A stretch of DNA of 64,000 nt from RYN-133 sp963785425 (GCA_963785425.1 CAWAVG010000004.1:1116001-1180000), one strand, 5' to 3'; shown: positions 48,070-57,416, numbered from the stretch's first letter. Program-made: numbers and translations. Notes: generated by a model from the sequence alone, not told the origin.

Positions 48070-49374
48070 ATGAGTCTCGAAGCGAAACTTCGCCACCACG
48101 CCGAGCAGGTCACCTGCGATCTCGGTTCGCAGAACGACGCTTGGGGCGGCTCGGGCTGGACCCGGCGCCGGTTCATCGGCGGTGCCGGCATGGTCGGTGC
48201 CGCCGCCCTCGCGAGTCAGCTGGTCACGACGCGCGCCGCGTTCGGCGCCACACCGGATGCAACGTCCAACACGGTCGTGTTGATCTTCCTGCGCGGTGCC
48301 GCCGACGGGTTGCGCATCGTCGTCCCCAACTCGGCAGACCTCGGGCTGACGTACCTGCGCCAGGTTCGACCGCAACTCATTCCTGACGACTCGTCGCTGG
48401 TGGCGCTGAACAACGGATGGGCGTTGAACTCGGCGATGCAGCCGCTGTACGACGCCCTGTGGTCGACCGGCGAGCTCGCCTTCGTCCCCGGCGTCTCCGA
48501 CGCCGGCATCAGTCGTAGCCACTTCCAGGCACAGCAGTACATCGAGAAGGGCGGCGCGAACTCCGCGACCACCGGCTGGCTCGACCGGACGCTGACCCTG
48601 CTGGGCCCCGGCACGACTTTCCGCGCGGTGACCGCCGGCGGTCCCACGCCGCTGTCGTTGCTCGGCCCCGAGACGACCCTGGCCATGGACCAACTGTCCG
48701 ACTTCACCTTCCCCGGTTGGGACGACATCCGGCCGGCGTCCCAGAAAGCGGTCGCCGCGCTGTACCGCGGCATGCCCGGCACATTGGGCGAGGACGTGCC
48801 CGCGACGCTGTCGGCGCTCGGCACGGCAGCCACAGCACGCGCGTCGGCCGGCGTGCAGAACGGTGCCGACTACCCCTCGGGCGACTTCTCGCAGGCGCTG
48901 CAGGACATTGCGACGATGCTGCGCGCAGAAGTCGGACTGCAGGTCGCGACCGTCGACCTCGGCGGGTGGGACACGCACACCGACGAGGCACACGATCTCG
49001 ACGGTCACCTGGCGTCTGCCGCGCAGTCTCTGGCGGCGTTCATGACAGACCTCGGCCCTGACCGGCGCAAGCGGGTGACGGTCGTCGTCCAGACCGAGTT
49101 CGGCCGGCGCGTCGAGATGAACGCCAGCGGCGGCACCGACCACGGCCACGGCAGCCTGATTTGGTTGCTCGGCGGCGGACTGTCCCGCAGCGGCGTACTC
49201 GGCAACTGGACGCCGCTGACCGAGTCGAGCCTGGACACCGGTGACGTCCCGGGCGTCAACAACGCCTTCGACGTGCTCGGCGAGATCGTGCAGAAGCGCC
49301 TCAGCGTGGGCTCGCTGTCGACCGTGTTCCCGGGCCACTCGTACTCGCCGCTCGGGATCGCGACCACTGTCTGA
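48070..49374 (+). CDS. DUF1501 family Tat-exported protein
   Basis: A 434-residue protein with a twin-arginine signal at residues 31-50 (TRRRFIGGAG then a hydrophobic core). It has the alkaline-phosphatase/sulfatase-like fold of DUF1501: VVLIFLRGAADGL, ISRSHFQAQQYIEKG, VDLGGWDTHTDEAHDLDGHL and QTEFGRRVEMNASGGTDHGH. The Asp and His residues fit a metal-dependent hydrolase site. It is paired with DUF1800 upstream and probably acts outside the membrane. Confidence 0.9.
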   Translation: MSLEAKLRHHAEQVTCDLGSQNDAWGGSGWTRRRFIGGAGMVGAAALASQLVTTRAAFGATPDATSNTVVLIFLRGAADGLRIVVPNSADLGLTYLRQVRPQLIPDDSSLVALNNGWALNSAMQPLYDALWSTGELAFVPGVSDAGISRSHFQAQQYIEKGGANSATTGWLDRTLTLLGPGTTFRAVTAGGPTPLSLLGPETTLAMDQLSDFTFPGWDDIRPASQKAVAALYRGMPGTLGEDVPATLSALGTAATARASAGVQNGADYPSGDFSQALQDIATMLRAEVGLQVATVDLGGWDTHTDEAHDLDGHLASAAQSLAAFMTDLGPDRRKRVTVVVQTEFGRRVEMNASGGTDHGHGSLIWLLGGGLSRSGVLGNWTPLTESSLDTGDVPGVNNAFDVLGEIVQKRLSVGSLSTVFPGHSYSPLGIATTV

Positions 49375-49395
49375 TCTGAGCTGCCCGCCACCCCG

Positions 49396-49471
49396 CCGCG
49401 AGTGGTCACTTATGGGCCGAGTGGTCACAAATAGCTGACCACTCGAGGGACAAATGACCACTCGCGGGACG
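49396..49471. repeat. Family A intergenic inverted array, copy 2
   Basis: A 76-bp element that aligns without gaps to copy 1 at 879-954, with about eight substitutions. The outer 13-bp arms CCGCGAGTGGTCA and TGACCACTCGCGG are conserved perfectly; the inner units are GAGTGGTCA and TGACCACTC. It lies between the convergent DUF1501 and MFS genes and ends 1 nt before the MFS stop. Confidence 0.85.
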
Positions 49472-49472
49472 G

Positions 49473-50717
49473 TTACGTGGCCGAGGTGCGCGCCGCCCAC
49501 TGATCGGGGCGGCCGAGCTCTCGGATGGTGCGTGCGGCGAGCAGCGGCACCGCGCACAGTGCGGTGCCTACGGCGCCGATCAGCAATGTCGTCACGCCGC
49601 CGACCAGGGCGAGCGCGACGCCGGCGAGCACCGGGCCCAGCGGCGCCAGCCCGCTCGCCATGAATCCCGCCGCGGAGTTGACGCGACCCTGCAGTTCATC
49701 GGGGACGACCGAGACCATGTAGGCGGAGATTCCGGCGTTGTTGGCCGGGACGAGGAACGTCGCGAGAGCGAGCAGTGCACCGACAGCGAAGACATTGGTC
49801 GTCCAAGCCTGCGGTACGACCACCGCAGCCGTCACCAGCGTGAAGACGATCGTCAGCCAACCCGTCGGGGCCCGGCGGATGATCATCGGGGCGACCAGCG
49901 CGCCGACGAGCCCCGCGACGGCCGCTGCGGTTTCGACCAGGCCGATGGCCGCCGGTTTCGTGCCCCTTTCGATCAGCCGCAGCGTGACCGCGACGAACAT
50001 GAAGCTCCCGGTGAAGTTGATCAGGCCGCCCCAGATCATCATGCATCGGACGCCGATGTTGACCCAGACGAATTTCAGTCCCTCGGCCATGTCGGCGCGC
50101 ACCGACTGTGGCGCGCGTTTCGGTGCCGGTAGCGGGGCGCGCAGCCGCGTGATCGCGAATGCCTCGGCCGCGTAGCTGATGGCGTCGACGACGAACGGAA
50201 GGCCCCGGATCCATGAGTACAAAGCGCCACCCAGCGGCGGCCCGAGCAGATGCGCCGCTCGGTCGCGCGCTTCGAGACGTGTGTAGGCGAGCGGGAGCTG
50301 AGGCTTCGGCACGATCGTGCGCACCGATGCCGAGGTCGCCGGGGAGTCGAAAGCATCGGTCGCGCCGCTGGCGAAGCCTGCGATCACGAGATGCGCGAGC
50401 GTCAGGTGGCCGGTCAGCAATGCGACCGCGAGGCTGCCGTAGACGAGAGCGGCGACGACGTTCGTCGAGACCAGCACGCGACGGCGCGCGAAACGATCGA
50501 CCAGAGCGCCGGCCGGCAGACGCACCACGACGCCGCCCAGCACCAGGCCCGTGGTCGCCAGGCCTGCCTCGGCCGTCGAGTGCGTGATCGCGTAGCCGAC
50601 GAGCGGAAAGACGAGCTGGCTCATCGACGTCCCGAGCTCGGACACCGCGCCGCCCGCCCACAAGATCACGAAGTCGCGATTGCGTGCGAGCGACGGCGCC
50701 GGGTGCGCCCCGCTCAC
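49473..50717 (-). CDS. MFS transporter
   Basis: A 414-residue major facilitator protein with 10-12 hydrophobic helices. Diagnostic segments are RNRDFVILWAGGAVSELGTS, LVDRFARRRVLVSTNVVAAL (the loop 2-3 signature variant) and MVSVVPDELQGRVNSAAGF. It belongs to the MFS_3/enterobactin-exporter-like group, so export of a small molecule is likely. GTG 50717 overlaps the upstream gene's stop by 4 bp (GTGA). Confidence 0.88.
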   Translation of the reverse strand: MSGAHPAPSLARNRDFVILWAGGAVSELGTSMSQLVFPLVGYAITHSTAEAGLATTGLVLGGVVVRLPAGALVDRFARRRVLVSTNVVAALVYGSLAVALLTGHLTLAHLVIAGFASGATDAFDSPATSASVRTIVPKPQLPLAYTRLEARDRAAHLLGPPLGGALYSWIRGLPFVVDAISYAAEAFAITRLRAPLPAPKRAPQSVRADMAEGLKFVWVNIGVRCMMIWGGLINFTGSFMFVAVTLRLIERGTKPAAIGLVETAAAVAGLVGALVAPMIIRRAPTGWLTIVFTLVTAAVVVPQAWTTNVFAVGALLALATFLVPANNAGISAYMVSVVPDELQGRVNSAAGFMASGLAPLGPVLAGVALALVGGVTTLLIGAVGTALCAVPLLAARTIRELGRPDQWAARTSAT

Positions 50718-51064
50718 GCCGTCTGCGACCAGGACGCGACCGGCAGAGTCAGAAAGACACCGATCGACAGCTGTGGCTGCGCGCGCTCGAGGAGGCTCAC
50801 GAGCAGGTCGCAGCGCTGCTGCCTGTCGGCCCCGCGGCTCTCGAACCACTTCGAGCGCACCTCGACCACGACGTCGAGCCCGACAGCGTCGATGGCGCTC
50901 CGTTCGTGGAAGCGGACCTCGACGTCCCCGGGCTTCAGCTCGCCGTCGTACGGCTCCTCCGGGCACTCGACGGCGACGGACACGGCGTGCGGGAGCTCTG
51001 CGGCAAGCCGGTGCAACGCTTCCGCAGGCACCGCGGAGCGGTACGTCACGTCCACGAGGGGCAT
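50714..51064 (-). CDS. Tautomerase-superfamily-like small protein
   Basis: A 116-residue protein beginning MPLVDVTYR, so a proline follows the initiator Met as in 4-oxalocrotonate tautomerase relatives, where it is the catalytic base. The rest, VEVRFHERSAIDAVGLDVVV and LLVSLLERAQPQLSIGVFL, gives a beta-alpha-beta order compatible with the fold, but identity is not certain. It is coupled by a 4-bp overlap to the MFS transporter. Confidence 0.6.
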   Translation of the reverse strand: MPLVDVTYRSAVPAEALHRLAAELPHAVSVAVECPEEPYDGELKPGDVEVRFHERSAIDAVGLDVVVEVRSKWFESRGADRQQRCDLLVSLLERAQPQLSIGVFLTLPVASWSQTA

Positions 51065-51086
51065 GCGGCCACCGTACGGTGGCGGC

Positions 51087-52304
51087 ATGGGACAACGCAC
51101 TGGCACCGTCGCGATCACCGGGGGACGGATCGTCCCGATCGACGGCGAGCCGATCGAGCGCGGCACGGTGCTCATCGTCGACGGGACGATCACGGGCGTC
51201 GGCGTCGACATCGACATCCCGCCCGGCGCAGAGGTTGTCGATGCCTCGGGACGCTGGGTACTTCCCGGCTTCGTGGATGCACACGCGCACGTCGGCGTGC
51301 ACGAGGAGGGCGAGGGCGCCGCCGGCAATGACACCAACGAGATGACCGATCCGAACGGCGCGCGCATGCGGGCGCTCGACGGCATCAACCCTGCCGACAT
51401 CGGGTTCACCGACGCTCTGTCCGGCGGCGTCACGAGCGTGGTGGTCAAGCCCGGCAGCGGCAACCCGATCGGCGGGCAGACCGTCGCGATCAAGACCTGG
51501 GGCCGTGTCGTGGACGAGATGGTGATGAAGTCGCCGTGCAGCGTCAAGAGCGCCCTCGGCGAGAATCCGAAGCGCGTGTACGGCGAGCGCAAGCAGCTGC
51601 CCTCGACCCGGCAGGGCGTCGCTGCCGTCATCCGCGACGCCCTTACCAAGGCGCAGGACTACAAGGCGCGCCGAGACGCCGCAGCGGCCAAGGGCGACCC
51701 GTTCGACCGCGACAACACCTGCGAGGTGCTGGTGCGGGTGCTCGACGGCGAGCTGCCGTGGAGCCAGCACACGCACCGTGCCGACGACATCGCCACAGCG
51801 CTGCGGTTGGCCGACGAATTCGGCTACCGGCTGATCGTCAACCATGCGACCGAGGGCTATCTGATCGCAGACCTGCTGGCCGAGCGCAACGTGCCCTGCG
51901 TCGTCGGTCCGCTGTTCAGCACCCGCAGCAAGGTCGAGCTGCGCGGGCGCACGCTCGCCAACCCGGGCCTGCTGGCGAAGGCCGGGGTGCTCGTCGCGAT
52001 CACGACCGACCATCCCGTCGTGGCGATCGACTTCCTCGTGCACCAAGCGGCCTTCGCCGTCAAGGAGGGCATGGACCGCGACGACGCGCTGCGGGCGATC
52101 ACCGTCAATCCCGCGCAGATCATGGGTCTCGACGACCGGGTCGGCGCGCTACGCGCCGGTCTCGACGGCGACGTGGTGATCTGGGACGGCGACCCGCTCG
52201 ACGTGATGAGCCGCGCGGTCGACGTCTACGTGCGCGGCGTGCGGGCCTATCTGTGGCGAGACGGCATCGGCAGTGCGACGTCGCCGTACGCGACCGGGGC
52301 CTGA
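51087..52304 (+). CDS. Amidohydrolase family protein (imidazolonepropionase-like)
   Basis: A 405-residue metal-dependent hydrolase. The first metal motif is LPGFVDAHAHVGVH. ALSGGVTSVVVKPGSGNPIG, LIVNHATEGYLIADLLAERN, AITTDHPVV and INPAQIMGLDDRVGALRAGL-type segments (here AITVNPAQIMGLDD) follow in the expected order. The substrate is probably a cyclic amide or imine, not determinable. ATG 51087 follows TACGGT by 6 nt. It is divergent from the tautomerase-like gene. Confidence 0.88.
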   Translation: MGQRTGTVAITGGRIVPIDGEPIERGTVLIVDGTITGVGVDIDIPPGAEVVDASGRWVLPGFVDAHAHVGVHEEGEGAAGNDTNEMTDPNGARMRALDGINPADIGFTDALSGGVTSVVVKPGSGNPIGGQTVAIKTWGRVVDEMVMKSPCSVKSALGENPKRVYGERKQLPSTRQGVAAVIRDALTKAQDYKARRDAAAAKGDPFDRDNTCEVLVRVLDGELPWSQHTHRADDIATALRLADEFGYRLIVNHATEGYLIADLLAERNVPCVVGPLFSTRSKVELRGRTLANPGLLAKAGVLVAITTDHPVVAIDFLVHQAAFAVKEGMDRDDALRAITVNPAQIMGLDDRVGALRAGLDGDVVIWDGDPLDVMSRAVDVYVRGVRAYLWRDGIGSATSPYATGA

Positions 52305-52305
52305 C

Positions 52306-52815
52306 TCAGTACGCGTACGTCGGTTTGCGGAAGTATTCGTTACTCGGTCGCAGGGCCAGCAGCACGATCAACGCGATGTAGAGCACCAGCTCGACACCCG
52401 CTACGACCTTGGTGAGCGCGGCCTGCGGCTGCGCCAGGTTGGTGAGACCACCGAGGACACCCAGGCCCGCGAGCACCCAGGTGACGATGCGAGCCCAGTT
52501 CTTGCCCTTGCGGACCTGCAGCGCGAGCAGCACATAGAGCACGATCAGCACGATGCCGATCACCGCGCCGACCGTGACCGCGGTGTTGACCGCGTTGTCG
52601 ATCTGGGTGGTGTCGTCGCTGGGGTTCGCCTTCGCGACCGCCGTGCGTAGCGCGTCCTTGTCGGCGAAGACGATGATCAGACCGATCACGCCGAGCGCTG
52701 CCAGGAAGAACATCAGCCGCACCGCGTTCCGCACGGTGGGCGGAGCGTTGCGCGGATCGCGGGCGGTCGGGGGCGGGCCGCCCTGCGGCGCCGGCGGCAT
52801 CGGCTGGTAACTCAT
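52306..52815 (-). CDS. Small Pro-rich multi-pass membrane protein
   Basis: A 169-residue protein. A proline-rich N-terminus (MSYQPMPPAPQGGPPP) precedes four hydrophobic helices, including LMFFLAALGVIGLIIVF, VGAVIGIVLIVLYVLLAL and VVAGVELVLYIALIVLLAL. The family is common in actinobacteria and uncharacterised. Its stop lies 1 nt from the stop of the convergent amidohydrolase gene. Confidence 0.75.
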   Translation of the reverse strand: MSYQPMPPAPQGGPPPTARDPRNAPPTVRNAVRLMFFLAALGVIGLIIVFADKDALRTAVAKANPSDDTTQIDNAVNTAVTVGAVIGIVLIVLYVLLALQVRKGKNWARIVTWVLAGLGVLGGLTNLAQPQAALTKVVAGVELVLYIALIVLLALRPSNEYFRKPTYAY

Positions 52816-52825
52816 GGCGCCCTGC

Positions 52826-54265
52826 TTACCCGAGATCGAGTCCCGGGTAAAGCGGACGCGCGTCGAGGAGCTCGGCGGCTGCCGAACGGGTTTTGTCAGC
52901 GACACCGTCGGCGATCGTGTACTTGGCCTTCGACGCCCCGCCCGACGCGGCGGCGTTGGGGGTCGTCGCCGACAGCACGTCGACGATCAGTTCGGCGACG
53001 CGGTCGAAGTCGTCGCGGTCGAACCCGCGCGAGGTCAGCGCGGGCGTCCCGATGCGGACGCCGCTGGTGTACCAGGCGCCGTTCGGATCGCGCGGAATCG
53101 CGTTGCGGTTCGTGACGATCCCCGAGTCGAGCAGTGCCGACTCGGCCTGACGCCCGGTGAGGCCGAACGACGAGACGTCGAGCAGGCAGAGGTGGTTCTC
53201 GGTGCCGTTGGTGACCAGCCGCACCCCGCGTCGCATGAGCCCGTCGGCGAGCGAGACCGCGTTGTCGGCCACGGCCTGCGCATAGGTGCGGAACGACGGC
53301 TGTTTGGCCTCGGCGAGCGCGACCGCCTTTGCCGCCATCACGTGACCGAGCGGTCCGCCGAGCACCATCGGGCAACCGCGGTCGACGGAGTCGGCGAACT
53401 CCGGCTGGCACAGCACCATGCCCCCGCGCGGGCCGCGCAGCGACTTGTGTGTGGTCGTCGTCGTCACGTGGGCGTGGGGCACCGGGTCGAAGTCGCCGGT
53501 GAACACCTTGCCGGCGACCAGGCCGGCGAAGTGTGCCATGTCGACCATCAGCACGGCGCCGACCTCGTCCGCGATCTCGCGCATGGTCGCGAAATTGATC
53601 TTGCGTGGATACGCCGAGTACCCGGCGATCAGGATCAGGGGACGGAACTCCCTGGCCGCCGCGCGCACCGCGTCGTAGTCGAGCAGTTCGGTGTCGGAGT
53701 CGGTGCCGTAGGAACGCTGATCGAACATCTTGCCGCTGATGTTCGGACGGAAGCCGTGGGTGAGGTGACCACCGGCATCGAGCGACATGCCCAGCGCGCG
53801 CTGGTCGCCGAGCGCTTTGCGCAAGCTCTCCCAGTCGCTGTCGGACAGATCGTTGACGTGCTTCGCACCGGCGTTCTGCAGCGCGGGCGCCTCGACCCGC
53901 TGGGCCAGAATCGCCCAGAACGCCACGAGATTCGCGTCGATGCCCGAGTGCGGTTGGACGTAGGCATGCGGCGCGCTGAACAACTCGCGGGCGTGGTCGG
54001 CGGCGACCTTCTCGACCGTGTCGATGTTCTGGCACCCCGCGTAGAACCGGTGCCCGACCGTCCCTTCGGCGTACTTGTCCGAGAGCCAGGTGCCCATCGT
54101 CAAGAGCGTCGCCAGTGACGCGTAGTTCTCGCTCGCGATCAGCTTGAGCGACGCGCGCTGGTCGGCAAGCTCGCTGCGGATGGCGCCGGCGATGGTGGGT
54201 TCGACCGCACCGATCACCTCGAGCGCGTTGCGGTAGGCCGTCGAGACGGCATCGGGCTGGGACAT
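52826..54265 (-). CDS. glyA: Serine hydroxymethyltransferase
   Basis: A 479-residue PLP enzyme that interconverts serine and glycine and charges tetrahydrofolate. Motifs: LKLIASENYASLATLLTMGT, KYAEGTVGHRFYAGCQNIDT, VDMAHFAGLVAGKVF and the PLP lysine in TTTTHKSLRGPRGGM. It is longer than the 420-residue classical form because of insertions around residues 120-160 and a C-terminal extension. AGGAGG lies upstream of ATG 54265, with TAGGGT about 20 nt away, giving a short leader. Confidence 0.93.
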   Translation of the reverse strand: MSQPDAVSTAYRNALEVIGAVEPTIAGAIRSELADQRASLKLIASENYASLATLLTMGTWLSDKYAEGTVGHRFYAGCQNIDTVEKVAADHARELFSAPHAYVQPHSGIDANLVAFWAILAQRVEAPALQNAGAKHVNDLSDSDWESLRKALGDQRALGMSLDAGGHLTHGFRPNISGKMFDQRSYGTDSDTELLDYDAVRAAAREFRPLILIAGYSAYPRKINFATMREIADEVGAVLMVDMAHFAGLVAGKVFTGDFDPVPHAHVTTTTTHKSLRGPRGGMVLCQPEFADSVDRGCPMVLGGPLGHVMAAKAVALAEAKQPSFRTYAQAVADNAVSLADGLMRRGVRLVTNGTENHLCLLDVSSFGLTGRQAESALLDSGIVTNRNAIPRDPNGAWYTSGVRIGTPALTSRGFDRDDFDRVAELIVDVLSATTPNAAASGGASKAKYTIADGVADKTRSAAAELLDARPLYPGLDLG

Positions 54266-54308
54266 CGGGCCTCCTCGGGTCGAACCCTAGCCGAGGCCCA
54301 CGGGCTGA

Positions 54309-55214
54309 TTACCAGCGACGCGCACGCCGGTCGAGCAGGGCCTCGCGGTCGGCGAGCCTGCCGAGATGGTGCAGCTTGTCGGGATTGATCACCGAGCGCA
54401 CGGTCTGCACCGCGCCGTCGGCGATGTCGACGGTGATGACGTTGACCAACCCGCCGTCGGGGGCGTGCACCGTCGCGCCCGGCTGGCCGTTGACGTGCGT
54501 CGGACGCACCACGAGGCCCAGCTCGCGGATGCCGTTGGACAGCCCGACGAGCAGCCGCACGACCTTCTCGCGTCCGGCGATCGTGTTCGGCCAGGACGGG
54601 CGGTGGCCGCCGCCGTCGCCCTGCACCACCACGTCAGCGGCCAGTAACGACACCAGCCCGTCGACATCGCCGTCGGTGAACGCGGCCAGGAACCGTTCCG
54701 CGAGCTCGTCACGTTCGGCGCGTGAGGTCTCGAACCGCGGCGCCTGCTCGTTCACGTGCCGTCGCGCCCGCACGCCGATCTGCCGGCAGTTGTCTGGGGA
54801 CCGCTCGACCATGCCCGCGACCTCGGCGAAGTCGTAGCCGAACACGTCGTGCAGCAGGAACACCGCGCGCTCGACCGGTGACAGCCGCTCGAGAACGAGC
54901 AGGAACGCCATCGACAACGAGTCGGCGTCGACGGCGGCCGTCTCGGGGTCGGCGCTCTCGTCAGTGAGCAAGGGTTCGGGCAGCCACTCACCGACGTAGG
55001 TCTCGCGTCGCACCCGGGCCGAGCGGAGATGGTCGATGCACAACCTCGTCACGACCGCCGACAGGTAGGCCTTCGGCGAGTCGGCATCGGGGGCAGCACG
55101 GTGATAGCGCAGGAACGCCTCCTGCACGACGTCCTCGGCGTCGGCAACGCTCGACAGCATGCGGTACGCGATCGAGAACAGATACGGCCGCAGCTCGGTC
55201 GACGACTCGGTCAT
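54309..55214 (-). CDS. sigJ: ECF41-type sigma factor (SigJ-like) with SnoaL-like domain
   Basis: A 301-residue sigma factor. Sigma2 (FSIAYRMLSSVADAEDVVQE) and sigma4 (LSPVERAVFLLHDVFGYDF, MVERSPDNCRQIGVRARRHV) are followed by a fused SnoaL-like regulatory domain. The interdomain YVGEWLPEPL and the C-terminal NPDKL motif (SVINPDKLHHLG) are ECF41 hallmarks; the domain replaces an anti-sigma factor. It overlaps the epimerase gene by 4 bp and shares its promoter. Confidence 0.93.
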   Translation of the reverse strand: MTESSTELRPYLFSIAYRMLSSVADAEDVVQEAFLRYHRAAPDADSPKAYLSAVVTRLCIDHLRSARVRRETYVGEWLPEPLLTDESADPETAAVDADSLSMAFLLVLERLSPVERAVFLLHDVFGYDFAEVAGMVERSPDNCRQIGVRARRHVNEQAPRFETSRAERDELAERFLAAFTDGDVDGLVSLLAADVVVQGDGGGHRPSWPNTIAGREKVVRLLVGLSNGIRELGLVVRPTHVNGQPGATVHAPDGGLVNVITVDIADGAVQTVRSVINPDKLHHLGRLADREALLDRRARRW

Positions 55215-56149
55215 GAGGCTGATCCTGCCGCCACCTCGTCGCGCATGCCCTCGCGCCAGCTGGGCCAGCGCGGTTCCCAGCCGAGCTCGCGCTTGGCCTT
55301 GGCGTTCGACGACCCGCGCATCTGCGTCATCATCGACACGACGACCTCGCCGGCGAGAGGGCGCGCCAGCCAGGTGGGTACCCGGCGTGGCGGCTTCGCA
55401 CCGATGATGCGCGCGATCGCCGGCAGCACGTCGCGCATCGCTGCCGGATCGTCGTCGACGATGTTGTAGACGCCGTCGCCGCGGGTGAGCGCGGCAACCG
55501 CGGCAGACGCGGCGTCGTCGAGGTGGATCCACGGCCAGATGCCGCCGCCGTCGCCGACGACGGGGAACTTGCGCGCGCGGACCACGTCGAAGAGCGCCTC
55601 GGTGACCCCAGGTCCGTAGAAGTTCCCGTACCTGAGCACGACCGTGTGCATCGGCGCTGCCCGCGCGGCGTCCTCGAGATGACGAATGGCCGCGAGCGTC
55701 TCGCGCTGGCGCACCGGAGGGTTCTCGTCCAACGGATCGTCCTCGGTCTTGATCGGCCCGCCGGTGCGTGCGTTCGGCCAGCCCGTGTAGCTCTGCAGCA
55801 CCACTCGCTGCACGCCGCTCGCACGCGCCGCCGCGAGCAGGTGGTCGGTGCCTGCGGTGCGCAGCCGGTTGGTCGCGGCGAACTCGCGATCGAAGTGCTT
55901 GAGATCGGGGACGCCGTCGATCGCCGTCATCTGATGGATGACCGCCTCCGGCGCAGCGGCTGCCACGGCCTCGCCCACGGAAGTGGCGTCGAGACCGTCC
56001 ATCACGACCGGCTCGGCACCGAGATCGCGCAGCAGTGTCAGCTTGGCTCGGCTCCTGCTCGTCGCGGTGACCTCGTGGCCCGCGGCGATCAGTTGCGGCA
56101 CCAGCCGCCGTCCGACAACGCCGGTTCCCCCGGCGAGAAAGACCTTCAT
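55211..56149 (-). CDS. NAD-dependent epimerase/dehydratase family protein, ECF41 target
   Basis: A 312-residue extended SDR. The cofactor motif is VFLAGGTGVVGRRLVPQLIA. The usual Tyr-x-x-x-Lys site is altered: LQSYTGWPNARTG lies in its place and LRYGNFYGPG follows. The epimerase is one of the three COE partners typical of ECF41 loci. It is translationally coupled to the sigma gene (ATGA) and preceded by an ECF41 promoter 8 nt from its start. Substrate unknown. Confidence 0.88.
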   Translation of the reverse strand: MKVFLAGGTGVVGRRLVPQLIAAGHEVTATSRSRAKLTLLRDLGAEPVVMDGLDATSVGEAVAAAAPEAVIHQMTAIDGVPDLKHFDREFAATNRLRTAGTDHLLAAARASGVQRVVLQSYTGWPNARTGGPIKTEDDPLDENPPVRQRETLAAIRHLEDAARAAPMHTVVLRYGNFYGPGVTEALFDVVRARKFPVVGDGGGIWPWIHLDDAASAAVAALTRGDGVYNIVDDDPAAMRDVLPAIARIIGAKPPRRVPTWLARPLAGEVVVSMMTQMRGSSNAKAKRELGWEPRWPSWREGMRDEVAAGSAS

Positions 56150-56157
56150 GCCTGGGA

Positions 56158-56185
56158 GACGTAGCACACCCGGCGCCATGTGACA
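56158..56185 (-). promoter_or_regulatory. ECF41 sigma-dependent promoter
   Basis: On the minus strand TGTCACA (plus 56179-56185) is followed by 17 nt and CGTC (plus 56158-56161). From memory this is the ECF41 consensus. Only 8 nt separate CGTC from the epimerase ATG, so the mRNA would be leaderless or nearly so. The operon is therefore predicted to be autoregulated by its own sigma factor. Confidence 0.85.
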
Positions 56186-56222
56186 CGGCCCGCCACTACT
56201 AGGTCGTCCTACTATTTCTGGC

Positions 56223-57380
56223 ATGGGCAACCCGGACTTCGACCAGTACCAGCTCACCGACGAGCAGCGCATGCTGCGCCAGGCGGTGCGCGAGCTCGCG
56301 GATGACAAGATCGCGCCGCGGGCCGCTGAGATCGACGAGACGGCGCAGTTCCCGCACGACGTCTACGACGCGCTCGTGCGCGCCGGGTTCCATGCCGTGC
56401 ACATCCCGGAGGAGTACGGCGGGGTCGGCGCCGACGCGATCTCGACGTGCATCGTCGTCGAAGAGGTCGCGCGGGCGTGCGCGTCGTCCTCGCTCATCCC
56501 GGCGGTGAACAAGCTCGGCTCACAGCCGATCATCCTGTCCGGTTCGGAGCAGTTGAAAAAGGACGTGCTGGGCCCTATCGCGTCGGGCGAGGCCATGATC
56601 AGCTACGCGCTGTCGGAGCGCGAGGCCGGCTCGGACGCCGCGGCGATGCGCACGAGGGCGGTACTCGACGGCGATCACTGGGTGCTCAACGGCACGAAGT
56701 GCTGGATCACCAACGCAGGCGTCTCGACGTTCTACACGGTCATGGCCGTGACCGAACCCGGCAAGGGCGCCAACGGCATCTCGGCGTTCGTGGTGCACAA
56801 GGACGACCCCGGCTTCTCGGTCGGCGCGAAGGAACGCAAACTCGGGATCAAGGGGAGCCCCACCTGCGAGATCTACTTCGAGGACTGCACGATTCCTGCC
56901 GACCGCATCATCGGCGAGCCGGGTACCGGGTTCAAGACCGCGCTGCGCACGCTCGACCACACCCGGCTCGCGATCGGTGCGCAGGCATTGGGCATCGCAC
57001 AGGGCGCCCTCGACGCCGCCGTCGACTACGTGAAGCAGCGGCACCAGTTCGGCAAGCGGATCGCGGACTTCCAGGGCATCCAGTTCATGCTCGCCGACAT
57101 GGCGATGCGGGTGGAGGCCTCTCGTCATCTCGTGTATGCGGCCGCGGGGAAGGCCGAGCGCGACACCGGCAACCTCACGTTCAGCTCCTCCGCGGCGAAG
57201 GTGTTCGCGTCCGACACCGCGATGTCCGTGACCACCGACGCCGTCCAGCTCTTCGGCGGGTACGGCTTCACCCAGGACTTCCCGGTCGAGCGGATGATGC
57301 GCGACGCCAAGATCACCCAGATCTACGAGGGCACCAACCAGATCAACCGCATGGTGATGGCGCGGAACCTGATCAAGTAG
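56223..57380 (+). CDS. Acyl-CoA dehydrogenase
   Basis: A 385-residue flavoenzyme of fatty-acid or branched-chain acyl-CoA oxidation. Motifs: PEEYGGVGADAISTCIVVEE, ISYALSEREAGSDAAAM (FAD site), WITNAGVSTFYTV, RHQFGKRIADFQGIQFMLAD and the catalytic base in IYEGTNQINRMVMAR. In mycobacteria a close relative (fadE25) lies beside purE; here it is 20 kb away. ATG 56223 follows TACTAT by 7 nt. Confidence 0.93.
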   Translation: MGNPDFDQYQLTDEQRMLRQAVRELADDKIAPRAAEIDETAQFPHDVYDALVRAGFHAVHIPEEYGGVGADAISTCIVVEEVARACASSSLIPAVNKLGSQPIILSGSEQLKKDVLGPIASGEAMISYALSEREAGSDAAAMRTRAVLDGDHWVLNGTKCWITNAGVSTFYTVMAVTEPGKGANGISAFVVHKDDPGFSVGAKERKLGIKGSPTCEIYFEDCTIPADRIIGEPGTGFKTALRTLDHTRLAIGAQALGIAQGALDAAVDYVKQRHQFGKRIADFQGIQFMLADMAMRVEASRHLVYAAAGKAERDTGNLTFSSSAAKVFASDTAMSVTTDAVQLFGGYGFTQDFPVERMMRDAKITQIYEGTNQINRMVMARNLIK

Positions 57381-57416
57381 GCGCCGCCGGTCCTGCGCGC
57401 CGACGGGTCTGATGAG

